Shown: in pieces, positions 45,476 to 55,593 of the stretch
Numbering within the stretch: position 1 is the first letter of the stretch
How the letters are laid out: each line of letters opens with the position of its first letter
Assembly (NCBI GenBank): GCA_963643505.1
Contig: CAVIKF010000003.1
Coordinates: forward strand, 173,611-237,610
Source: CAVEFW01 sp963643505
Lineage (GTDB): Bacteria; Actinomycetota; Coriobacteriia; Coriobacteriales; Eggerthellaceae
DNA length: 64,000 nucleotides
Direction of reading: 5' to 3'
The notes under the pieces: model-generated
Database searches by the model: none
Told to the model about the DNA's origin: nothing
What the model saw: only the letters and a program-made list of their open reading frames with translations
Translations under genes and position numbers: made by a program

Positions 45476-46939
45476 TTACCTCACCAAACCCTCTGCCACG
45501 CGGTCAAGCCCCATGTAGTGGGACGCCTTGACCAAAACGGCATCAGGCGATTCAACCATAGTCGTTACCACCTCAAGAGCCTCATCCGCATCTTGGACGC
45601 GAACAACCCTCTCGGGATCCATACCTGCCTCGATAGCGGAGCTCGCCACATCCGCCGACAGGGGCCCGACGCACACAAGCACGTCGATGGGCAAAGACGC
45701 AACCACCGCTCCGACCCCCCTGTGACCTTGGGCGGCAAAGTCGCCGAGCTCGCCCATGTCGCCAAGAACGGCGATACGACGCCCCTCGACAGCCATGGAC
45801 GCGAACATGGACAAGGAAGCCCTCATCGAGTCAGGGTTAGCATTATACGCGTCATTCACCACTGTGAACCCTCGCGTTGCCGTGAGCACCTCTTGGCGGC
45901 CCTCCTCAGGTTGGGCGCCGGCGAGCGCATCGCACACACACTCGAGGCTCATACCCATGGCGCACCCCACCGCAGCGGCAGCACACGCGTTAGAGACGTT
46001 GTGGAGACCTCTGAGGGACATCGAGCAAGTCCGACTTCCCTCCGACTCTCCGCCAAAACCCCGGACGTTCAGGGTGAAACGAGGTTGGGACAAGGCGTTG
46101 AGCTCGATATCGGTGGCCCACACCGCAGGAGAACCGTCATCCACCTCCCATCCCCGCCCAGCAGCCTCGTAGGTACCGTCATAACGCACAGCGACGATAC
46201 CGCGCTCGGAGAGTCGCGCGACGTCTTTGATGAAGTCGCAATAGGCATCGCCCGCATTCAAAAACGCCATCCCCGTCCTATCGGGCAGGGCGCAAATCAG
46301 CTCCGCCTTGGCCAAAGCGATGTTGTCACGTGAGCCAAGGAGCTCGATATGGCAGTCGCCGACGTTGGTCACGATACCCCAATCGGGCTTCACGAACGTA
46401 CAAAGGGACTCCAATTGGCCTAAGCCGCGCATACCCATCTCGACAACGACGGCCTCCGTATCGACATCGGCACGCAGCACGGTATTGGGAACGCCGAGCT
46501 CGTTGTTTTGGTTCTTCTCGGTGGCAACGGTCTTGAACTGCGCCGCGAGGACGTCACGAACCAGGTTCTTCGTGGTCGTCTTACCCACGGACCCCGTCAA
46601 GCCGATGACACGACCATGCAGTCGCCCTCTCCATGCCCGGGCAAGATCACTCACTGCGTCAAGCGTGTTCTCAACCCTCACGAGCGCGGCGCCGTGGGCG
46701 CCTGCCGCAGCGCACATCTCCTCATCGGGCTCTTGGGAGATCAAGGCGATAGTGGCACCCGCCTCGACAGACGTTGCGACGAAGTCGTGACCGTCCACGC
46801 GCTCACCCGGAAACGCCACGTACAAACAACCAGGACATACCTTGCGAGAATCCCAAACCAACATATCAGCCGCGGGATCATCACCCACGACAATCATCCC
46901 ACCCGTACAAGCGGCAATCTCGCTCGCCCTCATTTGCAT
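45476..46939 (-). CDS. murF: UDP-N-acetylmuramoyl-tripeptide-D-alanyl-D-alanine ligase
   Basis: Adds D-Ala-D-Ala to the tripeptide precursor. The 487-residue Mur ligase has DSRKVCPGCLYVAFPGERVDGHDFV, GLTGSVGKTTTKNLV, the NNELGVPNTVL motif specific for MurF, VVEMGMRGLGQLESL and VVNDAYNANPDSMRASL. The start MQMRASEIAACTGG at 46939 has GGGGATGG upstream, and 70 bases separate it from murE. Confidence 0.96.
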   Translation of the reverse strand: MQMRASEIAACTGGMIVVGDDPAADMLVWDSRKVCPGCLYVAFPGERVDGHDFVATSVEAGATIALISQEPDEEMCAAAGAHGAALVRVENTLDAVSDLARAWRGRLHGRVIGLTGSVGKTTTKNLVRDVLAAQFKTVATEKNQNNELGVPNTVLRADVDTEAVVVEMGMRGLGQLESLCTFVKPDWGIVTNVGDCHIELLGSRDNIALAKAELICALPDRTGMAFLNAGDAYCDFIKDVARLSERGIVAVRYDGTYEAAGRGWEVDDGSPAVWATDIELNALSQPRFTLNVRGFGGESEGSRTCSMSLRGLHNVSNACAAAAVGCAMGMSLECVCDALAGAQPEEGRQEVLTATRGFTVVNDAYNANPDSMRASLSMFASMAVEGRRIAVLGDMGELGDFAAQGHRGVGAVVASLPIDVLVCVGPLSADVASSAIEAGMDPERVVRVQDADEALEVVTTMVESPDAVLVKASHYMGLDRVAEGLVR

Positions 46940-47009
46940 AGCCTAACCATCCCCTTAAAGACGCGCCCCAAAGACGCGCCCGTAAAACGTTATGCACGCC
47001 CTAAAGTCG

Positions 47010-48479
47010 TTATGCACGTCTAGCCAAAGCCTCGGCGACCACCTTGCGGTCGTCGAAGTCGATTTTAGTCGTTCCGATAATCTGATAATCCTCGTGCCCC
47101 TTGCCCGCAACCAAAACCGCACAATCCTCGCCGGCAAGCTCCACGGCGCGCATGATCGCCTCTCGCCTGTCGGCGATGACCTCGAAGCGCTCCTCCTCCC
47201 CGCTCATGCCCGCAACGATGTCCTCGATGATCTTGTTGGGGTCCTCAGTGCGGGGGTTGTCGCTGGTCACGATCGCGTAATCAGCCGCCAAGGCCGCACG
47301 CCCCATGAGCGGGCGCTTCGTCGCGTCACGATCCCCCCCACACCCAAAGACGACGATGGTCTTCGCGGGGTTGAGGGCCATGACCGAGGACAGGGCTTTC
47401 TCGACGGCGTCAGGGGTGTGGGCATAGTCCACAAAGACGTCAGGGCAACCCGGTGCGGATATGCGCTCGAGACGACCAGGGACGCCGTCGGCATCGCGCA
47501 AGGCTTCCACGATATCGCAGACCGCGATACCGAGACTGAGCGCAACACCGAATGCTGTCATCATGTTGGAGACGTTGAAGCGCCCTACCAACGGATAGCA
47601 CACGTCATATTCCTCGCCGCAAACGCCCAAGCGTACGCGGGTCTTGTCGATAGCGTAGTCGACGTCGATGGGGTGGATATCGGAGGTGGGCTCAAACCCC
47701 GTCGTCAGAAGGGGGTCGCCAGCCTCCTTGCACCGCTTCGCGAGCTCCTCTCCCCAAGCATCGTCGATACACACGACGCGCTTTGCGGGATAACCTCGAC
47801 CGAACAGCAGGGCCTTTGCCTCAAAATACGCCTCAAAGGTATGGTGGTAGTCAAGGTGGTCCTGAGTCAGATTAGTGAATGCGGTGACGGCATAGCGCGA
47901 GGCCCACGTCCTACGCAGGTCGAGGGCATGACTGCTGACCTCCATGGCGACAACGTCGTTGCCGGCGTCGCGCATACGGGCAAACAGGTGTTGCAAGTCC
48001 GCAGACTCGGGTGTGGTGTTGGAGGCGGTCTCCATGACGCCATCCACGCGATTGCCCGTAGTTCCTATGATGCCGCACTTCTTGCCCTGGGCGGAGACGA
48101 TATGGTCGACAAGGAACGTGGTGGTGGTCTTCCCATTCGTTCCCGTGATGCCGACGAGTTGGAACGACTCGCTGGGATTGTCGTAGTAGTTTGCCGCGAC
48201 GCGGGCCATAGCGACACGCGTGTCATTCACCACCGCGACCGTGACGCCGTCTGCGCCCTCAAGTTCAAGCTCGTGCTGTGCGACGATGAGAGCGGCGCCG
48301 CGATTGACGGCGTCTTGGGCAAAACGGTGACCATCGGTAGCAAGGCCCACGATGCAAAAGAACGCAAAGCCTGGTTCGACCTTGTCGCTGCGAAACGCGA
48401 GGCCGGTCACCTCTCGCCCCCTCTCACCGAATACCTCAGCGGCGGTTCCGACGAGAAGTTGTTCACAGGACTTGGGCAT
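47010..48479 (-). CDS. murE: UDP-N-acetylmuramoyl-L-alanyl-D-glutamate-2,6-diaminopimelate ligase
   Basis: Adds the third residue of the stem peptide. The 489-residue Mur ligase has ITGTNGKTTTTFLV, TTPESADL, MEVSSHALDLRR and the substrate motif SDNPRTEDP. DNPR indicates meso-diaminopimelate rather than lysine. The start MPKSCEQLLVG at 48479 is set by AAGGAGG; the upstream in-frame ATG would overlap ftsI by 53 bases. Confidence 0.96.
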   Translation of the reverse strand: MPKSCEQLLVGTAAEVFGERGREVTGLAFRSDKVEPGFAFFCIVGLATDGHRFAQDAVNRGAALIVAQHELELEGADGVTVAVVNDTRVAMARVAANYYDNPSESFQLVGITGTNGKTTTTFLVDHIVSAQGKKCGIIGTTGNRVDGVMETASNTTPESADLQHLFARMRDAGNDVVAMEVSSHALDLRRTWASRYAVTAFTNLTQDHLDYHHTFEAYFEAKALLFGRGYPAKRVVCIDDAWGEELAKRCKEAGDPLLTTGFEPTSDIHPIDVDYAIDKTRVRLGVCGEEYDVCYPLVGRFNVSNMMTAFGVALSLGIAVCDIVEALRDADGVPGRLERISAPGCPDVFVDYAHTPDAVEKALSSVMALNPAKTIVVFGCGGDRDATKRPLMGRAALAADYAIVTSDNPRTEDPNKIIEDIVAGMSGEEERFEVIADRREAIMRAVELAGEDCAVLVAGKGHEDYQIIGTTKIDFDDRKVVAEALARRA

Positions 48480-48489
48480 ACGAGCCTCC

Positions 48490-50253
48490 TTAGTTCGCCA
48501 CGATCTTGTAGCGATCGATTGCAAAGGACATGATATCGGCAAACATGCCGGAGACGTTACCTTCAGCGGGCTGGTTCATCGCACCGGTGAAGCACACGAA
48601 GGTGCTGTTGGAATCCGGTATGTAGCCCGTGAAGCTGACGTTGTAGATATCGGTTCGGTAGCCGCCGTCGTCTGCGGCGATCTCCGCGGTGCCCGTCTTG
48701 CCCGCAGGCTCGAACCCCTCGATTTGGGCACTCTTGCCGGTGCCTTCGGTTACGACGGTTTGGAGCATGCTGGTAATCTTGTCGATGGTTTCTTGGCTAT
48801 AGAGGATTTGTTTGGACTCGTAGGTGGGCTTCTCGCCGGTCTGCGGATAGGCGATGAGGAAATGCGGGGTGACCGCGACGCCCTTGTTGACGATAGCGCC
48901 GTACAGGCGTGTGATTTGGAGAGGCGTGACAGAGATGCCTTGGCCGAAGGATACGCTGTAACCCTGAATCTTTGCCCACTGGTCGAAGTCGACAAGGTAG
49001 CCGGAGGACTCGCCTGGGTAGTCGACGCCGGTTAGGTCATTGAGACCCCAAGCAATGATGTTGTTGTACAGTTTTTGGAAGCCGGTCTTCTCCGCGATGA
49101 GGGAAATGCCGACGTTGGAGGAGTACTGCATGATCTCACGGAACGTGTACGTGACGTCGTCGCGAGCATGGGAGTCGGAGACAAAGTACTGATCGGCGGG
49201 AAGCTCGGAGGGACAATCGAACTCGTCTTCCGTATCAACGGCCTTGGCCTCAAGGGCTGTCAGGGCGGTGACAGTCTTGAAGATGGAACCAGGCTCGTAG
49301 GAGCGGGACACGATGGCGAGCTCGGTGGAGCCTTCCTCGATCTTGCTGGTATCGGCGGGATCGAGCAGGGGCGTTGAACTGGCTGCATAGATCTCGCCTG
49401 TAGCGGAATCCATGAGGACGGCCTCGGTCTGTGCGGAGAGGTTTTCTTTCCATTGCACCAAGACCTGTTCAAGATAGGCCTGCATCTCGATGTCGATGGA
49501 CACCATGATGTCTTGGCCGTCGACTGCGGCGACGCTTTTATTCTCGCCGGAGGTGATCGGTACCGAATTTACGCCGAGTTCCATGCGTTTAACGCCGTCG
49601 ACGCCGCGAAGGATACTGTCGTATTCGCTCTCAAGCCCGGAGACGCCCTTGCCATCGACGTTGACGAACCCAATGACCGTACCGGCTACCGAGCCGTACG
49701 GATATTCACGACGGGAATCCTCGAGGAAGTAGATACCGTCGAGGTCGAGATTCTTTACCGTCTCTGCAACGTCGGTCTTTTCCTTGCGGGATATGTAGCA
49801 AAACGACGTGCTTTTGTCGGAAAGGGTCGCCTCAAGCTCGTTGGCGTCCTTCTTCAAGATTGCGGCGAGGATGGTCGCCGTACCCTTGGCGTCGGTGACC
49901 TCGGAGGGAACCGCGTAGATGGTCGTCGCATCGACACTGCAGGCCAAGACGTTACCGTTGCGGTCATAGATTGTCCCACGACGCGCCTCCACGGTGATCT
50001 CGGCAGTGCGGGAGTTTTCAGCCTTTTGGGAATACTCATCGGCAACGATCACCTGCAAAAACACCAAGCGCACGATAAGAGCCAAAGCGAAAAAGGCAAA
50101 CCCGACGACAAGGAGAAAGGAGCGATTGGAGTTGGCCGTCTCGAAGACCTTGCGCGCTTTTGCCCCCCCACCAAAGTTGCGGGAGGCATGCGCGGCGCTA
50201 CGGGAGGAAGAGGCTCTGTCATCCCCGCCTGATCTGCGACGGTTGCCAATCAT
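48490..50253 (-). CDS. ftsI: FtsI-type penicillin-binding protein (class B PBP)
   Basis: Septal transpeptidase. The 587-residue protein has a basic N-tail, one membrane helix (LLVVGFAFFALALIVRLVFLQV), the PBP dimerisation domain (EARRGTIYDRNGNVLA) and a transpeptidase domain with SXXK as YEPGSIFKTVTA, SxN as QYSSNVGIS and KTG as PAGKTGTAE. No PASTA domain is present. The gene lies between ftsL and murE and starts three bases after the ftsL stop. Confidence 0.95.
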   Translation of the reverse strand: MIGNRRRSGGDDRASSSRSAAHASRNFGGGAKARKVFETANSNRSFLLVVGFAFFALALIVRLVFLQVIVADEYSQKAENSRTAEITVEARRGTIYDRNGNVLACSVDATTIYAVPSEVTDAKGTATILAAILKKDANELEATLSDKSTSFCYISRKEKTDVAETVKNLDLDGIYFLEDSRREYPYGSVAGTVIGFVNVDGKGVSGLESEYDSILRGVDGVKRMELGVNSVPITSGENKSVAAVDGQDIMVSIDIEMQAYLEQVLVQWKENLSAQTEAVLMDSATGEIYAASSTPLLDPADTSKIEEGSTELAIVSRSYEPGSIFKTVTALTALEAKAVDTEDEFDCPSELPADQYFVSDSHARDDVTYTFREIMQYSSNVGISLIAEKTGFQKLYNNIIAWGLNDLTGVDYPGESSGYLVDFDQWAKIQGYSVSFGQGISVTPLQITRLYGAIVNKGVAVTPHFLIAYPQTGEKPTYESKQILYSQETIDKITSMLQTVVTEGTGKSAQIEGFEPAGKTGTAEIAADDGGYRTDIYNVSFTGYIPDSNSTFVCFTGAMNQPAEGNVSGMFADIMSFAIDRYKIVAN

Positions 50254-50256
50254 ACC

Positions 50257-50736
50257 TTAACCTTGAACGGCAGCGGAGGCCCTGCGGAAGCTCTCGGTCA
50301 AGGACAGGTCGCCCGAGGCGTTCATAGCGACGATGTCTTGCTCTAAGGTGATGACTTCAGAAGAGTAGGAAGCGGCCAAGCCGAGTTTGGTCGCATTCGC
50401 CTTGATGTTGGAAGAGTTGGTAAGGAGGCTCTCGCTCACCTCGAGCTTGTTGCCCGCCGCGCGGTCGGTCTCGATTTGCGAGCTGAGGTCCTGCGATTCG
50501 ATGGCGATCGCGATCGTGGCGGAGCTGATGGCGACACGCGCGAACGACAACAGAGTCAACGCCACCAACAAGGCAGCGACAAACGCCGCAACGATGGCGA
50601 TGTTGGAAGGGGCCTTTGGAAGGGTGGCAGGACGATCGCCCTGTACGATGCGGACCGAGGTCTTGTTCAAGCCGCGACGCCTGCGCTCGGGGATAGCGGG
50701 CTGTGCTGCGTACTGACGGTATGCGGGTGCGGCCAC
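50257..50736 (-). CDS. ftsL: FtsL-like bitopic cell division protein
   Basis: A 159-residue protein in the usual ftsL position between rsmH and ftsI. A basic N-tail (IPERRRRGLNK) precedes one membrane helix (IAIVAAFVAALLVALTLLSFA, near 46-68), followed by a predicted coiled coil (residues about 75-135) and a short tail. Sequence conservation in this family is low, so the call rests on position and topology. GTG at 50736 follows AAAGGAGG. Confidence 0.82.
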   Translation of the reverse strand: MAAPAYRQYAAQPAIPERRRRGLNKTSVRIVQGDRPATLPKAPSNIAIVAAFVAALLVALTLLSFARVAISSATIAIAIESQDLSSQIETDRAAGNKLEVSESLLTNSSNIKANATKLGLAASYSSEVITLEQDIVAMNASGDLSLTESFRRASAAVQG

Positions 50737-50829
50737 GTCTACCTCCTTTGCTTCGGCATGCAGCTCGTTACTGTCGGTATAGTGGGCGCTTGGGCCCTTT
50801 TTTCAACGCGCGTCCTTTTCAACGCGCGG

Positions 50830-51795
50830 CTAGCGACGTTGTGCCACACGCAATTTTGCGCTGCGTGCACGGGGATTGCGTTTAATCTCCGCGTCAGTGG
50901 GGACGATGGGTTTGCGAGTTATCACGTCCAATACCGGTTCTTTCCCACACACGCACACAGGCAGATCAGGGGGGCACGTACATCGGTTCGCATAGGAGTT
51001 GAAGATGTCCTTCACGATGCGATCCTCCAGGGAGTGGTAGCTTATGACGGCAATTCTCCCGCCAGGGTTTAGCCACCTCACCGCCGCATGAAGCGCGCGC
51101 CCAAGCACGTCAAGCTCGCCGTTCACCTCAATACGCAACGCCTGGAACGTGCGCTTGGCAGGATGCCCCCCCGCACGACGGGCGCTCGCGGGAATGGCAG
51201 CCTTGATGATCTCGACAAGTTCCTCGCTCGTCTCGATATACGCGCTCTCCCGAGCCTCGCACACGAACTTCGCGATACGACTGGCCCACTTCTCATCGGA
51301 GTAGCTACGGAGAATCCGGGTGAGATCTGCTGCGTTGTAGGTGTTGATGATCTCTGCTGCGGTTAGGGTTTGGTTACCCGGATCCATCCGCATATCAAGA
51401 GGGCCATTCTCCTTGAAGGAGAAGCCACGTGATGGTGTGTCGATCTGGACCGAGGAGACGCCGATATCGAAGAGGAACGCATCCACTCCCGGCACCTCGG
51501 CGGAGAGCAGAAGCTTGTCCATTTCTCCGAAGTTGCCGCGAAGGAGTTCGAGGTTGGGCCTGACGTCATCAGGCAAGGCGCCTAAGCGCTCCCTCGCCGC
51601 CGTCAATGCAACCTCGTCCTGGTCGATACCGATAAGCGTCCCTTGAGGTCCAAGGCGCATCGCCGCCTCGAGGGAATGGCCTGCTCCGCCGAGCGTTGCA
51701 TCCACGAACGTGTGCTTCGATTCTAGGTGTAGTTGCTCGAGGCACTCGGGGAGCAGGACCGGTATATGATGATATTCGCTAGTCAATCCGCTCAC
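50830..51795 (-). CDS. rsmH: 16S rRNA (cytosine-1402-N4)-methyltransferase
   Basis: Methylates C1402 of 16S rRNA at the P site. The 321-residue SAM enzyme has HIPVLLPECLEQL, FVDATLGGAGHS, GIDQDEVAL, LFDIGVSSVQID, RGFSFKENGPLDMRMDP and SYHSLEDRIVKDIF. The GTG at 51795 lies eight bases after the mraZ stop without a good ribosome site, so translation may depend on coupling to mraZ. Confidence 0.96.
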   Translation of the reverse strand: MSGLTSEYHHIPVLLPECLEQLHLESKHTFVDATLGGAGHSLEAAMRLGPQGTLIGIDQDEVALTAARERLGALPDDVRPNLELLRGNFGEMDKLLLSAEVPGVDAFLFDIGVSSVQIDTPSRGFSFKENGPLDMRMDPGNQTLTAAEIINTYNAADLTRILRSYSDEKWASRIAKFVCEARESAYIETSEELVEIIKAAIPASARRAGGHPAKRTFQALRIEVNGELDVLGRALHAAVRWLNPGGRIAVISYHSLEDRIVKDIFNSYANRCTCPPDLPVCVCGKEPVLDVITRKPIVPTDAEIKRNPRARSAKLRVAQRR

Positions 51796-51803
51796 GTCTG
51801 GGT

Positions 51804-52232
51804 CTAGTCGAAGTAGGAAGCGATATCCACCTCAGCGCAGAACTCATCCCAACGCTTTGCGTCCCAAATCTCAAAGTAGCCCGTGTTGCCCACAAGGACG
51901 ACATCCTTGTCGATCTTGACAGCTTCACGTTGGTCGGCCTTCAGGTTGATACGATTTGCGCTATCGATATCGACGTTGGTTGCGCGGGCCTTCAACACAC
52001 GACGAATGTTGACGTGCCTGGAGTTTCTCGCGTTGTAGCCGCCATCTTTCTCGAAGACGGACTCCATCCAATCATCGAAGCTCTGCTGCGTAGTGAACGC
52101 ATACAGACACTCATCCTTGGGGTTGACCATGACCACCAGAGTCTCCGAAAGGTCGGCACGAAGTTTCGAGGGGAGGGAGAGACGGCCCTTGGCATCAAGC
52201 TTGTGACGATACTCGCCCATCATCTCTACCAC
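51804..52232 (-). CDS. mraZ: transcriptional regulator MraZ
   Basis: DNA-binding AbrB-like repressor at the head of the dcw cluster. The 142-residue protein shows the duplicated MraZ fold: GEYRHKLDAKGRLSLPSKLR in the first half and VDIDSANRINLKADQREA in the second. GTG at 52232 is chosen because GAGAGG lies nine bases before it; an ATG at 52241 has GAGAGG in direct contact, too close, and ATG codons at 52223 and 52220 match homologue length. Direct repeats of GTGGG upstream are its likely own operator. Confidence 0.93.
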   Translation of the reverse strand: MVEMMGEYRHKLDAKGRLSLPSKLRADLSETLVVMVNPKDECLYAFTTQQSFDDWMESVFEKDGGYNARNSRHVNIRRVLKARATNVDIDSANRINLKADQREAVKIDKDVVLVGNTGYFEIWDAKRWDEFCAEVDIASYFD

Positions 52233-52280
52233 GGCGCTCATCCTCCTCTCTCGACAGTACGACTTTGATTCGGTTTGACC

Positions 52281-52309
52281 ATAATATCCCACTTTCTCCC
52301 ACTTTACAA
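52281..52309 (-). promoter_or_regulatory. mraZ promoter with MraZ boxes in the spacer
   Basis: TTGTAA (52304-52309), exactly 17 bases, then TATTAT (52281-52286) on the minus strand. The spacer contains GTGGGAGAAAGTGGG (52288-52302), two GTGGG boxes at ten-base period, the spacing known for MraZ operators. A 5' leader of about 40 bases follows. Autorepression by blocking polymerase is the simplest reading. Confidence 0.75.
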
Positions 52310-52376
52310 TCAAAATTGGAGAAAACGCGGGGTTTTTCGGAGATGATGATTCGAGCAAAAGTCGATTTGAACTGGG

Positions 52377-52404
52377 ATTATATCAATGTGGGGTAATGTG
52401 GGGG
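52377..52404. promoter_or_regulatory. second, inverted GTGGG pair and distal -10 candidate
   Basis: On the plus strand GTGGGGTAATGTGGGGG (52388-52404) repeats the box at the same ten-base period but in the opposite orientation. Directly beside it a perfect TATAAT reads on the minus strand (52377-52382), so it could be the operator of a distal mraZ promoter with a weak -35. A further candidate, TTGTCA-16-TATCTT, lies at 52450-52477 minus. Confidence 0.5.
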
Positions 52405-52574
52405 AAAGGAGGTATACCATATGGTGTGTCAAGCATCGACGCGATACACAAGATACACAGGTAAAGTTATATGACAATTTTGTGATGACAGCCCACGAAA
52501 AACGATAACACCCCGATGACAGCGCTTTATGCCGACAGGGAAAACGCTTTGAATTATGTGACAGCTATGCACGA

Positions 52575-52627
52575 GGGTGGGAAGCGAGGGTCGACGATGC
52601 CCCTGGGTGGGAAGCGAGGGTCGACGA
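52575..52627. repeat. 23-bp repeat pair downstream of xerD
   Basis: Identical GGGTGGGAAGCGAGGGTCGA-type copies (23 bases) lie at 52575-52597 and 52605-52627. The flank TATGCACGAGGGTGGG at 52567 also copies the last bases of xerD (TATGCACGAGGATGGG at 52649). The 414 bases between mraZ and xerD otherwise hold only promoter signals. Confidence 0.85.
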
Positions 52628-52646
52628 CTACACGTGAGGGTGGCAA

Positions 52647-53573
52647 TTATGCACGAGGATGGGCGTTCAGATACTCCTCGCGAATATGGGCGCGAGACAC
52701 ATGGGTATAGATCTGGGTCGTGGAGATGTCCGCATGTCCCAGCATCTCTTGGATGACGCGCAAGTCCGCGCCCCCCTCCAACAGATGGGTCGCAAAGGAA
52801 TGGCGCAAGGTATGGGGATGGAGGTTCTCTATCCCCACCACAAGACCTGCCCGGGAGCAAATGCCGTGGACAGACTGGCGAGAGAGCCGCCCTCCGCGCG
52901 CATTGAGGAACACCGCGGAACAACGAGATTTCGCCTTTGCCTCAAGGATAGGGCGACCCTTTGACAGATAGGCACCCAACGCTCGGGCCGCCGCACCAAC
53001 AAGCGGGGCGATACGCATCTTGTTTCCCTTACCTGTGACCCGCAGGTAGCCCTCCTCGAAGAACACGTCTCCCCTATCGAGCCCCGTAAGCTCGCTCACA
53101 CGCAATCCGCACCCATAGAGGACCTCCAAGACCGCACGATCCCGAAACCCCGTAGGCGTTTGGGGAAAGGGCTGCTCAAGTAGGGCGTCGACCAAGGCGA
53201 CGGACAAGACATCAGGAAGTCGTTGGGGAAGTTTTGAGGGTTGTATCAAGTCGGAGGGATTCTTCGTGGTGTACTCCTCGCGAACGAGGAACTTATGGAG
53301 CCCTTTGACCGCAGACAACCGACGCATGCGTGTGGACGGCTTCTCGGGGTTGCTCAACGCACCATCGGGTAAATACCCAGGCTTACCCTCGGCGAGCCAC
53401 CCCTCGAAAAGAGAGATCTCGTCTCGGGTTACGTCCAACAAGTCAGATATACCCTCGCGCCGCAAGAACAGCAGATAGAGCTCCAGGTCGCGTCGATAAG
53501 CGGCGACGGTGTTCGACGAGCTCCCCCGCTCGACACGCAAATAGTCCAAAAATTCTTTGAGGTAGATATCCAT
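52647..53573 (-). CDS. xerD: XerD/XerC-type tyrosine recombinase
   Basis: Site-specific recombinase that resolves chromosome dimers. The 308-residue protein has the SAM-like N-domain (EFLDYLRVERGSSSNTVAAY) and the catalytic domain with Arg in GCGLRVSELTGL, Lys in VTGKGNKMR, HxxR in HPHTLRHSFATHLL, His in LGHADISTTQ and the nucleophile in IYTHV. All six catalytic positions are present. Length and lack of neighbours from mobile DNA argue for the housekeeping enzyme. The start ATG at 53573 appears to be the first transcribed base. Confidence 0.92.
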   Translation of the reverse strand: MDIYLKEFLDYLRVERGSSSNTVAAYRRDLELYLLFLRREGISDLLDVTRDEISLFEGWLAEGKPGYLPDGALSNPEKPSTRMRRLSAVKGLHKFLVREEYTTKNPSDLIQPSKLPQRLPDVLSVALVDALLEQPFPQTPTGFRDRAVLEVLYGCGLRVSELTGLDRGDVFFEEGYLRVTGKGNKMRIAPLVGAAARALGAYLSKGRPILEAKAKSRCSAVFLNARGGRLSRQSVHGICSRAGLVVGIENLHPHTLRHSFATHLLEGGADLRVIQEMLGHADISTTQIYTHVSRAHIREEYLNAHPRA

Positions 53574-53579
53574 GCGCCC

Positions 53580-53608
53580 ATTATAGGAAAAAGATGCGCC
53601 CCGTCCAA
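53580..53608 (-). promoter_or_regulatory. strong promoter of xerD, leaderless
   Basis: TTGGAC (53603-53608), 17-base spacer, perfect TATAAT (53580-53585), then six bases (GGGCGC) before the A of the ATG at 53573. No Shine-Dalgarno sequence exists, so a leaderless mRNA is expected. Confidence 0.75.
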
Positions 53609-53625
53609 AGGGGCGAAGACGGGGC
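53587..53625 (-). terminator. pyrG terminator overlapping the xerD promoter
   Basis: On the minus strand GCCCCGTC and GACGGGGC (53618-53625 and 53598-53605) form an eight-pair stem followed by GCATCTTTTT. It lies 28 bases past the pyrG stop and covers the xerD -35 box. Confidence 0.75.
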
Positions 53626-53652
53626 ACGCGGGAGAGGTTTTGGGCAGATTCG

Positions 53653-55254
<1,602 letters not shown>

Positions 55255-55511
55255 TTAGAACACTCCTCCGTCCAGGTAAGGCCAACGTCTGAGTTGGAAC
55301 CCAGCCACCATCATTGATTGAAGTGTCCACGGGACCGCAAAAAAATCGCGCTCTCGGGGAAATCCAGCCATCCGAAAAGCCCCGCAAACGCCTTTTCATT
55401 CTAGGGGTAAGAGCATTCCAAACATTCTGTCACGCGAATTTGAAACACATTTGTAATCCAAAGACAGGAGGGCGGGATGAGACGCTTATAATACGAACGT
55501 TGTAGTAAATC

Positions 55512-55564
55512 CCCACGGGGTGACGGCCCAAAGACGACCCACATACGGCCCACGGGGTGACGGC
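55512..55564. repeat. 16-bp direct repeat pair before the DUF1846 gene
   Basis: CCCACGGGGTGACGGC occurs at 55512-55527 and 55549-55564, 37 bases apart, in the leader of the next gene. A -10-like TATAAT at 55487-55492 would start transcription just before the first copy. The rest of the 339-base gap after pyrG shows no gene. Confidence 0.85.
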
Positions 55565-55593
55565 TTCTAAACATGGAAAGGAACGGGGGTATC

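Noticed and set aside
46992..48533. 513-codon plus-strand ORF opposite murE
   Set aside because: Antisense shadow of a certain Mur ligase gene; no ribosome site and no recognisable domain.
52647..53573. Tyrosine recombinase as an integrase of a mobile element
   Set aside because: Length and motifs match XerC/XerD, it sits between housekeeping genes, and there are no attachment-site repeats at a tRNA or phage genes.
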